Below the pieces are notes generated by a model that saw nothing but the letters and a program-made list of their open reading frames with translations, did not search any database and was not told the origin of the DNA. Source: Nigrospora sphaerica (taxonomy: Eukaryota > Ascomycota > Sordariomycetes > Amphisphaeriales > Apiosporaceae). From it: a stretch of DNA of 64,000 bases. Where the stretch lies: NCBI GenBank assembly GCA_018287875.1, contig JAGVVL010000021.1, positions 310,001-374,000 on the forward strand, in the 5' to 3' direction. The position numbers and the translations under genes are program-made. Positions 53,209-64,000 of this stretch are shown here, piece by piece; positions within the stretch are counted from its first letter, which is position 1; each line of letters opens with the position of its first letter.

Positions 53209-56200
53209 ACCCCAGAGGCAGTTCCGGGCAAGGGGCAGAAGCGAGAAAGACAGGCCCCTAGCGATCGCATACCAAAACGTCGCCCGCTCGAGGCCGTCCC
53301 ACGAGGCTTTCCTAGAACTATGCGCCTCCCAGAAGGTGGACGTCGTCTGCGTGACCGAACCGACATGGGGCAGCGACCAACATGGCCCGCTCGCAGTAAC
53401 ACACGCCCACTACAAGCTTTACTCGTCCGTCTCCCACTGGACGAATAAGCAAGATAGACCTAGGGCCCAAATGTACGTCCGTAAAGACGGCACCCTTAAC
53501 GCGAAACAGCTCGTATGCTTTCCGACCAAATTCACCATCTGGATGGTAATTAACGGCTACACCATCATGACAATGTATCGAGATCGCCGCAACCCACAGT
53601 GGCACCACGAACTCCACAGATACACACCCCCTAACCGCAGATTTCTCGTGGTAGGGGACTTTAACGCTATTAGCAGTGTCTGGCAGTTCTGCACCCCCAA
53701 CGAAGAAAACAGCGCCGGACGCTCTACTGCTGCCTGGGCGGCGGCGCATAGCCTCTCCTTCATTGGAGAATATGCTAGGGCCACACACGATAGGGGCAAC
53801 ACCTTAGACCTGGCCTTCTCTAATGTCCCGTTCGCTAGCTCGATAGTGGACGATGCACTCACAGCCCCTAGCGATCACTCAGCCCTCCGAGTCACGCTCC
53901 CCATCGGTGGCAGGATCCGGGTGGACCACCATAAGTTCACCGTCCCAGAGGACAAGATCGAAGCCTTCAAAGGACTGGTCACGGCGGGACTCAAGCACGC
54001 CCCCAGACCCAGGACAAAAACGCCCGAGGAAATCGACGATGTGGCTGACTTCCTAGTCGACACACTAAAGACGGCTGTCCGAGGCGCCGGTAAGGCCCCA
54101 GGACCGCCGGGCGGCAGCGCGCCCTGGTGGACAGAAGACTGCGGCATAAAGCACAGGCTATATAAAGCCGCGGTCCGCGCCTCAAGCCTCGCGGAAGCCT
54201 GGGCTGAGAAGAAAGCGTTCCGGACTGCTGTGCGGATAGCTAAGCGACAATACTGGCGGGGGCTGATCGACGGAGCCACCTCAGACCAAGACCTTTACCG
54301 CATCGTGGCCTGGCATAAACTGGGCACGGCCTGCGGGCCTCCGCCACTGGTGGTCGACGGGCGCACGATAGACGACGCGAAAGAGAAATGCGAGATACTA
54401 GGGGAGAAGCTTCTGCGACGCTTCTCGCCTACGGACGACATCGTTACCGACCCTCTGCAGGTGCCCGTAGTCCCCTCTAGGACGATTAAGTGGAACGACG
54501 AGATTACTATCGAGGAACTCGAGCTATGCACCACTGGCACAAAGAACACTTCCCCCGGAACTGATGGGCTAACGGTGCGGCTACTGAAAGCCGCATGGAA
54601 AGCTATCGGGCCCGTCTTTGCCCCCCTATGCCAAGCCTGCCTTGAGACAGGCTACCATCCACGGGCGTTCCGCTTAGCCGAGGTCGTCATGCTACAGAAG
54701 CCCGGAAAAACAGACTACACGACCCCAAAGTCGTGGCGGCCTATCGCACTCCTCTCGTGCCTATGCAAGGGGCTGGAGAGGCTAGTAGCGAGACGCATGG
54801 CCCGGATCTCCCTACGGGAAAGAATCCTCAACCACCAACAGTGCGGCGCCCTGCCTAAGAGATCGGCTACGGACCTACTCGCGTGCCTTATTCACGATAT
54901 CGAGCACGCGCTCGAATCAGAGAGAGTGTTCTCAGTGGCTACGCTAGACGTACAAGGGGCCTTCGACGCGGTCCAGAAAAACCGACTTGGACTTACCCTC
55001 TTACGACAAGGCTGGCCAAGGAACCTAGTACGCTGGGCGATCTCATTTTGCACAGACAGGAGCGCCAGAGTGCGCCTAGACGGGGCCACGTCAGACTGCT
55101 TCCATCCGGAGTGCGGCCTCCCCAGGGGAGCCCAGTCTCGCCGGTGCTCTTCATGCTGTCGATCGCGGACGCCTTCCCAAAGACCGGCCAAAGTCACTTC
55201 GGATACGCGGACGACATCGCCATCGGCTGCGAAGGGCCTACACACGAAGCGACTACAAAGCAGCTCACGGAGCTAGTTGGAGAGCTCTTAGACTGGGGCC
55301 TAGAAAACAAGACAGTCTTCGACCCGGATAAGGCGGAGGCGATGCATTTCACCCGGAGAAGACCCCCTAGCGGGCAGGAGGACGCGGGACCTACTATAGA
55401 GGTCCAGAGACACAACTTCGTGATTAAACCTACTAACCCGAACTCAGACGACAAGCCAGTGATGCGCTGGCTAGGGGTCTGGTTTGACAGTCGCCTCAAG
55501 TTTGAAAAACACGCTGCTATTAGGGCTGCGAAAGGCCTAGCGGTAGCGAACCACATCCGCAACCTCGCTAACACGAAATATGGCCCTCCTTCCCAGCAGA
55601 TACGCAAGGCGGTCTCGACAGTGGTGCTCCCAACTCTACTATACGCGGCAGAGGCGTGGTGGCCGGGCAAGACGAAGACACCCACGAGCCGGTTTGTGAA
55701 CAGGCCACAGACGGTCAGCACAGGCCAACAAGGGAACATCGACACCCTGTCGAAGCCCTGGAACGCGGCCCTCCGGGCCATACTGCCAGTGTGGAAGACG
55801 ACCCCGAACGGCACCCTCCCTATAGAGGCAGGGCTCCCCCCGATCGAGGTCGCCCTCGAGAAGGCTAGACATCGAATGGCCTTCAGGACAGTCTCCGTGG
55901 ACACCGCGCACCCGCTAGTCCCGAGACTAGCGCAGAGGCTAAGACAAAGAGGCAAGAGCGCTAGTGGCCTCCAACCGGTACGAACACGCTTGCAATGAGC
56001 GTATAGGATGTACGGACAGCCTGACAGGCCGATACTCCTGCTCCCGAGACACCTACCTGGCTCCCTACAGCCGGTGGCGGACATTTCGAAGAAGGCGAAA
56101 GCTACGGCCTTTAAGAAGTGGTGGCAGGAACTATCGCCGACAGACGTCGTAGTCTTTTCCGACGGATCCCAGATCGAAGGGCGCACAGGCTGGGGGTACG

Positions 56201-57042
56201 TCATCTACCAGAACCAGCGCACGCTGCAATGCGACTCGGGACGGCTAGGACCTTCGGAGGTCTTCGATGCAGAGGCGGAAGGGGCCTTAGCAGGCTTGAA
56301 GGGCGCGTTCCGGCTCGGCCTGCAACGCTACCCCATACACATCTGCCTCGATAACACCTCAGTGGTGGCCTGCCTCCGGGGCAATCCCGCCGACAGCTCC
56401 CAAAAGGCCTTCATCCAGTTCCAAGCCCTGGCACGGACGGCAAGGGTCATGGTACACTGGGTCCCAGGACACTCCAAGGTACAAGGAAACGAAGAAGCGG
56501 ACCACCTCGCTAAGCTAGGAACCGAGATGACACCACCAGGCCCCGAACGGCCTCCGACGATCGCGTACGTAAAACGGACAACGAAGGAAGCCTCTAAGAC
56601 TCTCTTCCAGCGCTGGTGGACTTCCGAAGGACCCAGACACAAACGCTGGTCAAACCTTAAGGTGGCGGCTACCGAACGCTGCCCAAAGTGGCTCGCAATG
56701 CCTCGAAGCATCCTACACCGGTTCCTCGCTGCTAGGTCTGGACACGGCGACTTTGAATGGTACCACAGGAAGTTCGGACACACAGAAGCTAGGGTCCTAT
56801 GCTCGTGCGGCCGAAAGAAAACCCCTGAACACATGACACACTGCCGGAAAACAATGCGGCTCCGACACTTATGGCCTCACTTCGGCCCCGATAGACCCCC
56901 AGCCACGCAGATGGACTCGATGACTTTCTGGAAACACCTACTAGTGTCACCGAAAGAGTTCGAGGCCTTTATTCGTATAACGAAGTTCGACCTAATCTGC
57001 CCTAGCCTAGAGAGGCAGCGAGCCACCAACTCCGGCCTCTAG
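53186..57042 (+). pseudogene. LINE B ORF2: endonuclease, reverse transcriptase, RNase H
   Basis: Endonuclease: AYQNVARS, VVCVTEPTWG, LVVGDFNAISS and PSDHSALRV. Reverse transcriptase: SPGTDGLTVRLLK, WRPIALLSCLCKGLERL, TLDVQGAFD, then CGLP; here one C is missing from the run at 55120-55123 and the frame moves, so the QGSPVSPVLF and FGYADDIAIG motifs continue in the next frame (54883-55998). An in-frame TGA at 55996-55998 then separates RNase H (56008-57042: VVFSDGSQIEG, CLDNTSV, NEEADHLAKLG) and its Cys/His tail (CSCGRKKTPEHMTHC). Both lesions fall in regions where LINE A is also readable, which makes the comparison secure. Inactive copy. Confidence 0.92.
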
Positions 57043-57390
57043 CCACCAACAACCGGGATAGCACACCTCGAAAGGGGTCTCTACTACACTCCCGTAACCC
57101 CTACAAACACGCTCGTTAAAGCATGAAGCATACTAACCCGCTACTCGGCGGCTAGGTATTGGCACGGGGACGGCCCTCACGGACCGCCCCCCTCTGACAC
57201 TCTCACCGGACACGACCACAACTGGCGGTGGCAACGGGAACGGCCTGTACATAGAACACCTACCTAGTGCACGATACTGGAGGATAGACACGCTAGGCGT
57301 TATTAAACGGTCCCTAGCGCGCTATATACACTACGGGTGTGAAGGCCTAGCAAGCCTATTAGATAGCGTTAAATATAACTAACTAACTAA

Positions 57391-57405
57391 CTAAGTAATG
57401 CGATA
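57391..57405 (+). repeat. Right target-site duplication of LINE B
   Basis: CTAAGTAATGCGATA, identical to 51822-51836. The final TA also serves as the TA in front of the pogo fragment starting at 57406. Confidence 0.9.
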
Positions 57406-57720
57406 ACGTAGATGTCGGGTCAGTCGTGCATGTGGGTCAGTCGTGCACTTCTTACTAATTTCCACCATCTCAACTTCAACTCTACACAACTCCATCAATA
57501 AGCATGGGAAACCCTTCGAGAGAGTCTCAAATGAACCTGGCGGTCCAGGCAATTCGAACGGATCCTACTTTATCTAACCGACGTGCCGCAAAAATCTTCA
57601 ATGTCCCTCTATCCACCCTTCTCGATAGAATGAAAGGAAAACGCGCCCGACAGGACACCCGCTCTGCCAGTGCTCGATTAACGAAATTAGAAGAGGAGGC
57701 AATTGTTAAATATGTGTCGT
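57406..57720 (+). mobile_element. 5'-end fragment of a third pogo-family element
   Basis: Starts ACGTAGATGTCGGGTCAGTC right after TA, with an internal repeat of GTGGGTCAGTCGTGCA type. From ATG 57504 it encodes MGNPSRESQMNLAVQAI, a second stretch LSNRRAAKIFNVPLSTLLDRM (HTH), KRARQDT and LTKLEEEAIVKYV, the opening of Fot1-like transposases. The similarity stops near 57715 and the catalytic part is missing. The ORF runs on to 57839 into unrelated sequence. Confidence 0.8.
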
Positions 57721-59673
57721 GCCGTGAGGGTATTCCCAAGATCGTCAACCTGTTAGTGGGGTCACGTGAGAAGCTCCACAGGAGCCCTGGCAAGCTTCAG
57801 TATATAGTCTGCCATGTCTGGCATCTTTCCTTGCGTTAGTTTTCCTTGAATGAACAACCTTGAAGTCCGTTTCTATCCTGCCAGTACCGCTGTGGTGCGA
57901 CACAGTCCATTGAAGATCGCAACTTTCTTGTTCCAAAATCTCGATTCTCTCCGTTGTTTCTCCAAGGTAACACATAAGGTTCATAGCCATCGAACGCGAC
58001 TGGATTGCCGCAGTGCTTACTCTGACCGATACTCAAATCACGATGATTGATGTCGATCAATACATTGGGGGAGTTGATTTAGACAATTGAGCCCTCAACT
58101 AATGCTTGGTTCTTAAGTACCTAGATTATGGAGCACGGTTAGACTACGCTCAAAACATGTGACCTCCGGTGTTTCCCCAGCCATTTGATCATACCTCGAA
58201 TAGCTGGGTTCTCTGTGCCTCCTCGCCTTTGACGATGGTGCCATACGGAAATCCTGCCAGGTACAATTGCTGAAGGTTCAGTTGTGATCGCTCTTCTTCT
58301 AGCATGAATAGCTGGATTTGATAGGATTGGTCACCACTACGGAACGTTTCACTAAGAAATTGGCATGTTGCGACTGTGGAAAGATTGACAGGAGGTAAGG
58401 AAGAGGTGGCCCATGTCTCAGGCTAGAGGCTCTATACGCATACGTCAATTTCCTTGGCCGCGGATCGAGAAAAGTCCGTACATCGAGAGCCTCTCAGATA
58501 TAAGCCTCAGGTATGGGGCGAAAGGCGCCTTAAGCAACATCTCTTTGTGGAATATGACAAACGGTTGTTATCTAAAATGTGGGTAATTATGAGTTCAGGA
58601 CGCGACGGCATTAAAGTTAAGAGCTAGGGAGCTGGGATAGCACGTGGGGCGCCTTGAAAGGGCCATAACTTTCTAACCACAAGCTTTTTAAGAAAGGCTA
58701 AATTACTTCAGTATATAATTATTTCCGGATGACTCCGATGATTAGTAACGAGCCAGAAAGCAGTGTTAGGTCCGGAGCAGTCCGCTCGAGAAGCGCTAAT
58801 GGAACAGCCGCTATCATCATTACATATTGCCCACGGGCAACCCGGGCTCTTGGGCGCTTCTCGATGCCTGATCCACTAGGCTACCCTTGTACTCTAGGCA
58901 TCACACCATCGCGTGATTATCGTATCGTCATTGTGGCCTAGGAAGAGTGCCACTGATCTTTGAGGGTGGGTTAGGTACCTACTTAGGTCGCACCCAGGTC
59001 GCGAACGCACTGTAGCTGGCATCCCCGCATGGGCTGCTGCGTCCTCTTGGCCTCCCTAGCTCCTACCTCATAGGGTTGGGTTTTACGCGGATGGCAAAAT
59101 TTCTAGAATGCACCCACCCCAGGTAGGCTTTGGCGATCCCTCCACTTGGTCCCTGCAAATGGTGGGTGCGGAGCAGCGTAAACTTTGTGGGAGAGCCCAG
59201 ACATAAAAATGAATCACGCGGTCTCGACACTCGAACAAACGCGTGTACCCCGATTCACCTCCCGCGTAGAAGAAGCCTTCTCCCAGGAGCCTTCTCGCGT
59301 CGGCCGACTTCATGTGTTTCGTCTGCTTCGCTTCTGCTTTGTCTGCTTTTGCCTCTGGTTCCTGCTCCGCCTACTCTTAGCGCGCGTTCTGCTTGTGCAC
59401 CGCACCGCGTCAGACCCCGGCTCCAGATCCGCACTCCAGTACGGCCCTCCGTTTTGGCCGTGGCCGTTCTGGGTTGGTTCTGTTGTGACGCGTGGGCTCG
59501 GGCTGTTCCTAGTGGTGTTTGGCGCTCGTAGGGCAGTGCGGCCGATATCGTCTCGTGTCGCTTCTGGGTGTGCTACGTTTCTCATGGACGTCGACCTGAT
59601 CTGGTGTACTTGGCTCTTCATACGCTGTCCACTTCCTACTTCCTCTTGTTCCTGTTTCCGCTTCCTGCTCCGT
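57721..59673. other. 2 kb without an intact gene
   Basis: A minus-strand stretch at 58188-58360 reads SETFRSGDQSYQIQLFMLEEERSQL...LYLAGFPYGTIVKGEEAQRTQLFE, clearly protein-like; it may be an exon or relic of a gene I cannot complete. The rest shows no recognisable feature. Confidence 0.35.
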
Positions 59674-59856
59674 CCACTTCCTGCTTCCACTTCCTGCTTC
59701 CACTTCCTGCTTCCACTTCCTGCTTCCACTTCCTGCTTCCACTTCCTGCTTCCACTTCCTGCTTCCACTTCCTGCTTCCACTTCCTGCTTCCACTTCCTG
59801 CTTCCACTTCCTGCTTCCACTTCCTGCTTCCACTTCCTGCTTCCACTTCCTTCTTC
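59674..59856 (+). repeat. 13-bp minisatellite (CTTCCTGCTTCCA)n
   Basis: About 14 tandem units. Because 13 is not a multiple of three and the unit holds no stop, several frames on both strands stay open (for example 59185-59877 plus, 59310-59846 minus), which explains the long repetitive frames here without a gene. Confidence 0.95.
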
Positions 59857-61718
59857 CGCCGATTGCTGCTTCTCTAGTTCCTGCTTCGTCCGCTTCCTGC
59901 TTCATCCTAGTTTGGCTTTCAGGCAATCGGTCCAAAACGTACTATTATTCCCTCTAGATCTAGCCCGGGTCGGTATTCTAGATCCGCCTGTTGGAACGCG
60001 GTGCCACTTGGGTGCTTTTAGCGATTCCCCGGCATGGCAATAAAAGTCGACATGCGGCGCAATCCCTCTGTGTCGCTACTGCTCCATAGAGGTCAATGTA
60101 TACGGGCTCTGTTGCTGTGCCTGCTCCTTTTCTTGATTTGCCTATTTCGTCCCTTGTGCTTTATCAAAGCGTTGTGTGATCAATCAATTAAGCTTGGAGG
60201 TGCGGGGGAGTGACTCAGCGATTTATTAGATAGCCCACTCGCCTGTAAATTACGTAATACTTTTGTAGGAGCTTAAATTAATATGAAAACTGGCACGTAA
60301 CCACCGGAGTTGAAAGCACACGTACCACGCTAATGCAGGTGACGATTTTGGTAGCAAACTACTGAAAGACTTCTTCCGATGATATTTGAGTCACTGCACG
60401 TATATTTGGTTATTATCTTGCAAACTGGCAATCGATTAGTGGTTGTTTTTCGAGGAGCAAGATGAATATGCATTGTTGTGCGTCATGAACTTGGTCTAGA
60501 AGATATGTCTCACCCTAGGTGACGCGTCTGATGGAAAGGCTATTAGTACCCACACTCAAGTTGATGTGGCGAATCTGATTTTTATCATCGATGTCATCTA
60601 CCTGTGACTCGATCGACGACAGAAACACTGGACCTGGTGCTCTCAAGGCCGAAAACCCCTTTTCCATATGACGTCCTAGTAATGATGTCCTGCAGACTGG
60701 GTATTTAAACAATGCCTTCTCGACACTACGCTCTAACAAAATCCCAATTCCCTCACCTCGGGTTTCAGAAAGAGCATATGTGAGCCCACTATATACCGCG
60801 TGATTGAGTTGGATATTTCTTATTTCAATATCCTTATACATTACTAAAACTAGATGGACTCTAATTTTGGTAGGACAGATATCAGAGTGAGTCTGCCGCC
60901 GCACTTCGGGATGAGTATCGTTAATCAAAACCCACAGGATACAGGCCAGCCACCTTCAAAGAATGGATTTCAACTCCGGGATTTGAAAGGGAAGGTACCG
61001 CCGAGACTTGATCTACTTCATGGCCAGCTTGAGGTATTTATATGTTTCGAACGCTCCGCCTGCAGCCAATTAAACTAATGAACATATTATCAAGAGAAAC
61101 TACTTTGACTCTGCCGACCTCGCACTTTCCAGTGCACATCAATTGTCTAATATCGGGGCTATCCACACCGGAACGAAGAACCCTGTTCGCGAGCACATAT
61201 CCCAACCCTCGTCACCCGTACCAGCTTGCAGCAATGTTGAAAACATAGCCTTGAAGCATGACAGAAACAACGTGTCAAAAAGCTCAAACAACCAATCGCG
61301 TTGGGAAATGAAGAAGGATAGCGGTGCCATGGAAGAACCGCTCAGGACTAAAATCGGCGGTGTATAATGAGCACAAGAAGGAAGAGGTTTTTGCCGTTAG
61401 TTTTGAGAAACGTCATTTCAGAATGGAGCATTTCCTTGCTTCCATCTATAAAGCCGCTTCTAACTATCGTAACTTGGCTGCAGTCAAAGGATATTTCTTT
61501 GGTCCCTCAGCAACAAGCGATATTTCTTCCTCTTTATATCTGAGCAATTCGACATTGGCCTAAATTATCCGAGGGTACCCACCGTCTATCATGAAAGCCG
61601 GATAATTGATCCCGTAGACTCGAGAGCCTTATACATAAGCTCACTTTTCAGGAGATCATAATTAGCAGTCACATGACAGATTGATCCGCCTCGAGACTGC
61701 TGGGAAGAAGGTGGACGT
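59857..61718. other. 1.9 kb without a supported gene
   Basis: AT-rich. A 137-codon minus-strand frame (60515-60928) and several plus-strand frames around 60854-61563 have ordinary composition but no motifs or consistent joins. Confidence 0.35.
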
Positions 61719-61935
61719 CACGTCAGCCGGACGGTCAGATCAGCGGGACACTTTCCGCTAACTAACTTCCACCATCCTAACTTTACCAACAAAACTCCAC
61801 CACGGCTCACGAAAAAGCCTTCAAAAGAGTCTCAGCTTACTCTGGCGAACTAGGTGATTCAATAGGACCCTAATCTACTCGTCCGGTATGCTTCATCCAT
61901 CTTCAACGTGCATCGATCGACTACTTCTCTAGCGT
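61719..61935 (+). mobile_element. Degenerate 5'-end fragment of a pogo-family element
   Basis: Starts ACGTCACGTCAGCCGGACGG and, in register with the fragment at 57406, gives KPSKESQLTLAN, then two stops, DPNL and SSIFNVHRSTT, the same N-terminal order as the third pogo family. It stops near 61930 where a kinase-like fragment begins. Confidence 0.65.
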
Positions 61936-62317
61936 GGCACTCCGCCGTGGTCATGGTGATGGGGTCCGCCACCCCATCAGTCACGGCGATTTCTCGACGC
62001 CATTTCGCAACCAACTCGAGAAGACATTAGACGACGGCATCAAAAAGCTCGAAAAGAGCGGGACGAGAGGCGTCATGTTCCAGGTGATTCTCATGGCATA
62101 CGGCTATACTTTTGTTGAAAAAGGCGCCGTGCCCGAGTTTACCAACAATATTGAGCACGAGGCCACGGCCTATACGCGGCTGCGGCTCACGCAAAGTAAG
62201 TGCGTGCCCGTTTTCTTCGGGACAGTCAACCTACGTGCGACATCACATACGTACTACTACGATTTCGGGATGCGAATTCAGTACATAATGTTTTTGTCCC
62301 TGGGCGGGGAAAGCTAG
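61934..62317 (+). pseudogene. Fragment of a fungal kinase-like protein
   Basis: Open frame coding [91 protein letters not shown]. The pattern (a Tyr-Gly-Tyr strand, then HEA.VY.RL...QG..VPV..G.....YYYD...HM..LSW.G) is that of a fungal kinase-like family often found near HET genes, where the Glu in HEA plays the helix-C role. It has no usable start (it opens inside pogo-like sequence) and stops after GGES, where the catalytic lobe should follow. A relic. Confidence 0.5.
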
Positions 62318-62336
62318 ACGTCAGCCGGGAGCACGG

Positions 62337-64000
62337 ATGGCACTGAAGATCTCAGCTGGCGCTTGCTCCATTCGCTCTACAACTCGCAGTCGGCCAGTGT
62401 CCAGAGAACACAGTATACGATCCAAAAATAGGCATGGCCGGAGCATGCTCTGGATTAACAAACAGGCGAATGCGAAACAAGTCCCCATCCACTCCCCCGA
62501 TCTCACGGCTGCAATTGTACGGTTAGCCGAGCGCACGATCCTGGTAGCGTCGGTCTATGTGCCAGTGACGGATGCTCAAGCACTCAAGGATACGTGCGAG
62601 GAACTCCGCAGGACAATTGAGATGGTACGAAGCAGCTCCGGCACGGCCGTCGAACTGGTCATTATGGGGGATTTCAATCGACACGACCAACTCTGGGGAG
62701 GAGACGAGATACGAATCGAGCGACAGGGCGAGGCGGATCCGATTATCGACCTGATGAACGAATACGGCCTCGCAAGCCTGCTGCCGCGGGGCACGAAGAC
62801 GTGGAGCGACGGGGAAAACAGCACGACCATCGACCTTGTTCTTGCCACGGAAGAGCTGAGAAACACAATGATCAAGTGCAGGACACTGTACACGGAGCAT
62901 GGATCGGACCACCGTTCCATCGAAACGGTCTTTAACATCGCCGAACCCTCCCCGACCCACCAGGACCGACTCCTGTTCAAAAACCCACCGTGGAAAGACA
63001 TCAAGGCCAGAATTGCGGATGCGCTGGTGGCAGCCCCGATGGGAGGCAGTGTGCAGCAGCAAACGGACCGCCTGATGGGCGCAGTACTGGAAGCCGTGCA
63101 CACACTTACCCCCAGGACCAAACCATCGCCGTACGCAAAGCGCTGGTGGACGACTGACCTGACGCAGCGGCGACGCATCTACACGTGCTGGAGAAATAGA
63201 ACCAGGGCCGAACGGAGAGCGGGGCGGACGCGAGCGGACCTGGAGAAAACGGCGCGAAGCGCGTCGAAGCAGTACCATGAGGCGATCCGTCAGCAGAAGA
63301 AGAAGCACTGGAACGAGTTCCTCGCGGATAACGACAACATCTGGAAGGCAGCCAAGTACCTGAAGTCTGGTGACACTTCAGTTTTCGGAAAAGTGCCACA
63401 ACTTGCGCGAGCGGACGGCACCACCACGGCCGACCATAAGGAACAGGCAGAAGAGCTGCTTGCCACGTTCTTCCCTCCCCTGCCAAGCGAGATTACCGAC
63501 GAGGGCGACAAACCACAGAGGACTCCTATCAACATGCGCGCCATCACGATGGAAGAGGTGGAGAGGCAACTATTCGTAGCCAAATCATGGAAAGCGCCAG
63601 GAGAGGACGGCCTTCCGGCCATCGTCTGGAAAGAAACGTGGCCCGCGGTGAAGGACCGGGTTCTGGCGTTGTTTCGTATATTACTGGTGACGGGCGAGCT
63701 GCCTGCCCAATGGCGCCATGCCAAAATCATTCCGCTCCAGAAGCCGGGGAAAGACGACTACACGAAAGCCAAAGCCTGGAGACCGATCTTGCTCCTCGCG
63801 ACATTGGGCAAGGTGATGGAGTCGGTTATCGCCGACAGGATCTCACATATGGTCGAGACCTACGGCCTCCTCCCCACGAACCACTTTGGGGCCCGCAAAT
63901 GGCGGTCCGCCGAGCAGGCGCTGCTGCTCCTGCAGGAGCAGGTTTATGCCGCTTGGCGGGGCCGAAAGGTTCTTAGTCTCGTGAGCTTCGACGTCAAGGA
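62337..64000 (+). CDS. LINE C: endonuclease-reverse transcriptase, runs off the window
   Basis: A single frame (codons starting at positions divisible by three) is open from ATG 62337 to the window end. Endonuclease: [41 protein letters not shown] and [12 protein letters not shown]. Linker: [20 protein letters not shown]. Reverse transcriptase start: [59 protein letters not shown] and the beginning of the catalytic motif SFDVK. The upstream endonuclease motifs with the first Glu are absent, so it is 5'-truncated or the start is decayed before about 62430. It differs from LINEs A and B in motif wording and belongs to another LINE lineage. The part inside the window has no stop. Confidence 0.88.
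   Translation, partial: MALKISAGACSIRSTTRSRPVSREHSIRSKNRHGRSMLWINKQANAKQVPIHSPDLTAAIVRLAERTILVASVYVPVTDAQALKDTCEELRRTIEMVRSSSGTAVELVIMGDFNRHDQLWGGDEIRIERQGEADPIIDLMNEYGLASLLPRGTKTWSDGENSTTIDLVLATEELRNTMIKCRTLYTEHGSDHRSIETVFNIAEPSPTHQDRLLFKNPPWKDIKARIADALVAAPMGGSVQQQTDRLMGAVLEAVHTLTPRTKPSPYAKRWWTTDLTQRRRIYTCWRNRTRAERRAGRTRADLEKTARSASKQYHEAIRQQKKKHWNEFLADNDNIWKAAKYLKSGDTSVFGKVPQLARADGTTTADHKEQAEELLATFFPPLPSEITDEGDKPQRTPINMRAITMEEVERQLFVAKSWKAPGEDGLPAIVWKETWPAVKDRVLALFRILLVTGELPAQWRHAKIIPLQKPGKDDYTKAKAWRPILLLATLGKVMESVIADRISHMVETYGLLPTNHFGARKWRSAEQALLLLQEQVYAAWRGRKVLSLVSFDVK

Larger units (their letters stand above)
51837..57390 (+). mobile_element. LINE B: 5'-truncated Tad-like retrotransposon
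   Basis: 5.55 kb between exact 15-bp target duplications. It starts inside ORF1 (homology to LINE A begins at WxNYVVP, near 51866), so it is 5'-truncated, as aborted reverse transcription gives. ORF1 is broken by a stop and by a 442-bp insertion; ORF2 carries a 1-bp deletion and a nonsense codon. The 3' end is an AACT-type tandem tail (57376-57390). Confidence 0.93.

Noticed and set aside
59185..59877. 230-codon plus-strand frame and its antisense partners
   Set aside because: Kept open by the 13-bp minisatellite, which has no stop in several frames.
893..60900. CRISPR arrays or prokaryotic operons
   Set aside because: Introns, HET domains and fungal transposons mark the DNA as eukaryotic; the only tandem arrays are minisatellites without spacers.
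60515..60928. 137-codon minus-strand frame
   Set aside because: Ordinary composition but no domain, no consistent exon partner and no known family, so not called as a gene.
62523..63308. 261-codon minus-strand frame
   Set aside because: Antisense of the LINE C endonuclease; only the plus strand shows motifs.

Overview
This looks like an accessory, transposon-rich stretch of a filamentous ascomycete (Pezizomycotina) genome. The signs are short GT-AG introns of 38-101 bp, HET-domain and NB-ARC/TPR genes, Zn(II)2Cys6 regulators, a secondary-metabolism type P450, Tad-like LINEs, Fot1/pogo DNA transposons, a chromodomain Ty3/gypsy element, and a DUF3435 tyrosine recombinase of the Starship captain family. 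No bacterial-style operons are present. The introns given here were found by eye from splice signals and frame continuity.

Layout. 0-1.6 kb: 3' three quarters of a spliced P450. 1.9-9.5 kb: Tad-like LINE A on the minus strand, split by a 1927-bp pogo element (4582-6508). 10.85-18.45 kb: a second, dead pogo element with perfect 45-bp ends, split by a 5.9-kb Ty3/gypsy retroelement (11244-17175). 18.6-27.6 kb: host genes on the minus strand (HET protein, coiled-coil protein, 266-aa protein, short Zn2Cys6 regulator). 28.9-31.5 kb: a Zn2Cys6 regulator whose zinc cluster is interrupted by a 1927-bp pogo element with an open transposase. 33-38.6 kb: decayed C2H2 gene, hypothetical genes, a 9-bp minisatellite, a Cys-rich small protein and a kinase-like protein. 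40.6-44.7 kb: a HET-NB-ARC-TPR receptor and a nucleoside-phosphorylase-domain gene split by a stop. 46.1-48.5 kb: DUF3435 recombinase. 50.8-51.4 kb: small membrane protein. 51.8-57.4 kb: 5'-truncated LINE B with target-site duplication, itself carrying a 442-bp piece of another LINE. 57.4-62.3 kb: pogo and kinase-like fragments and a 13-bp minisatellite. 62.3-64 kb: start of LINE C, which runs off the window.

How it fits together. Most of the DNA is selfish elements nested in one another, and the order of insertion can be read from the breaks. The host genes belong to classes common in fungal accessory regions: incompatibility/immune receptors (HET, NB-ARC-TPR, PNP), kinase-like proteins and zinc-cluster regulators. 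The DUF3435 recombinase points away from the receptor cluster in the way a Starship captain points into its cargo, so the 40-48 kb block is a candidate Starship edge. That is inference: no element ends were found.
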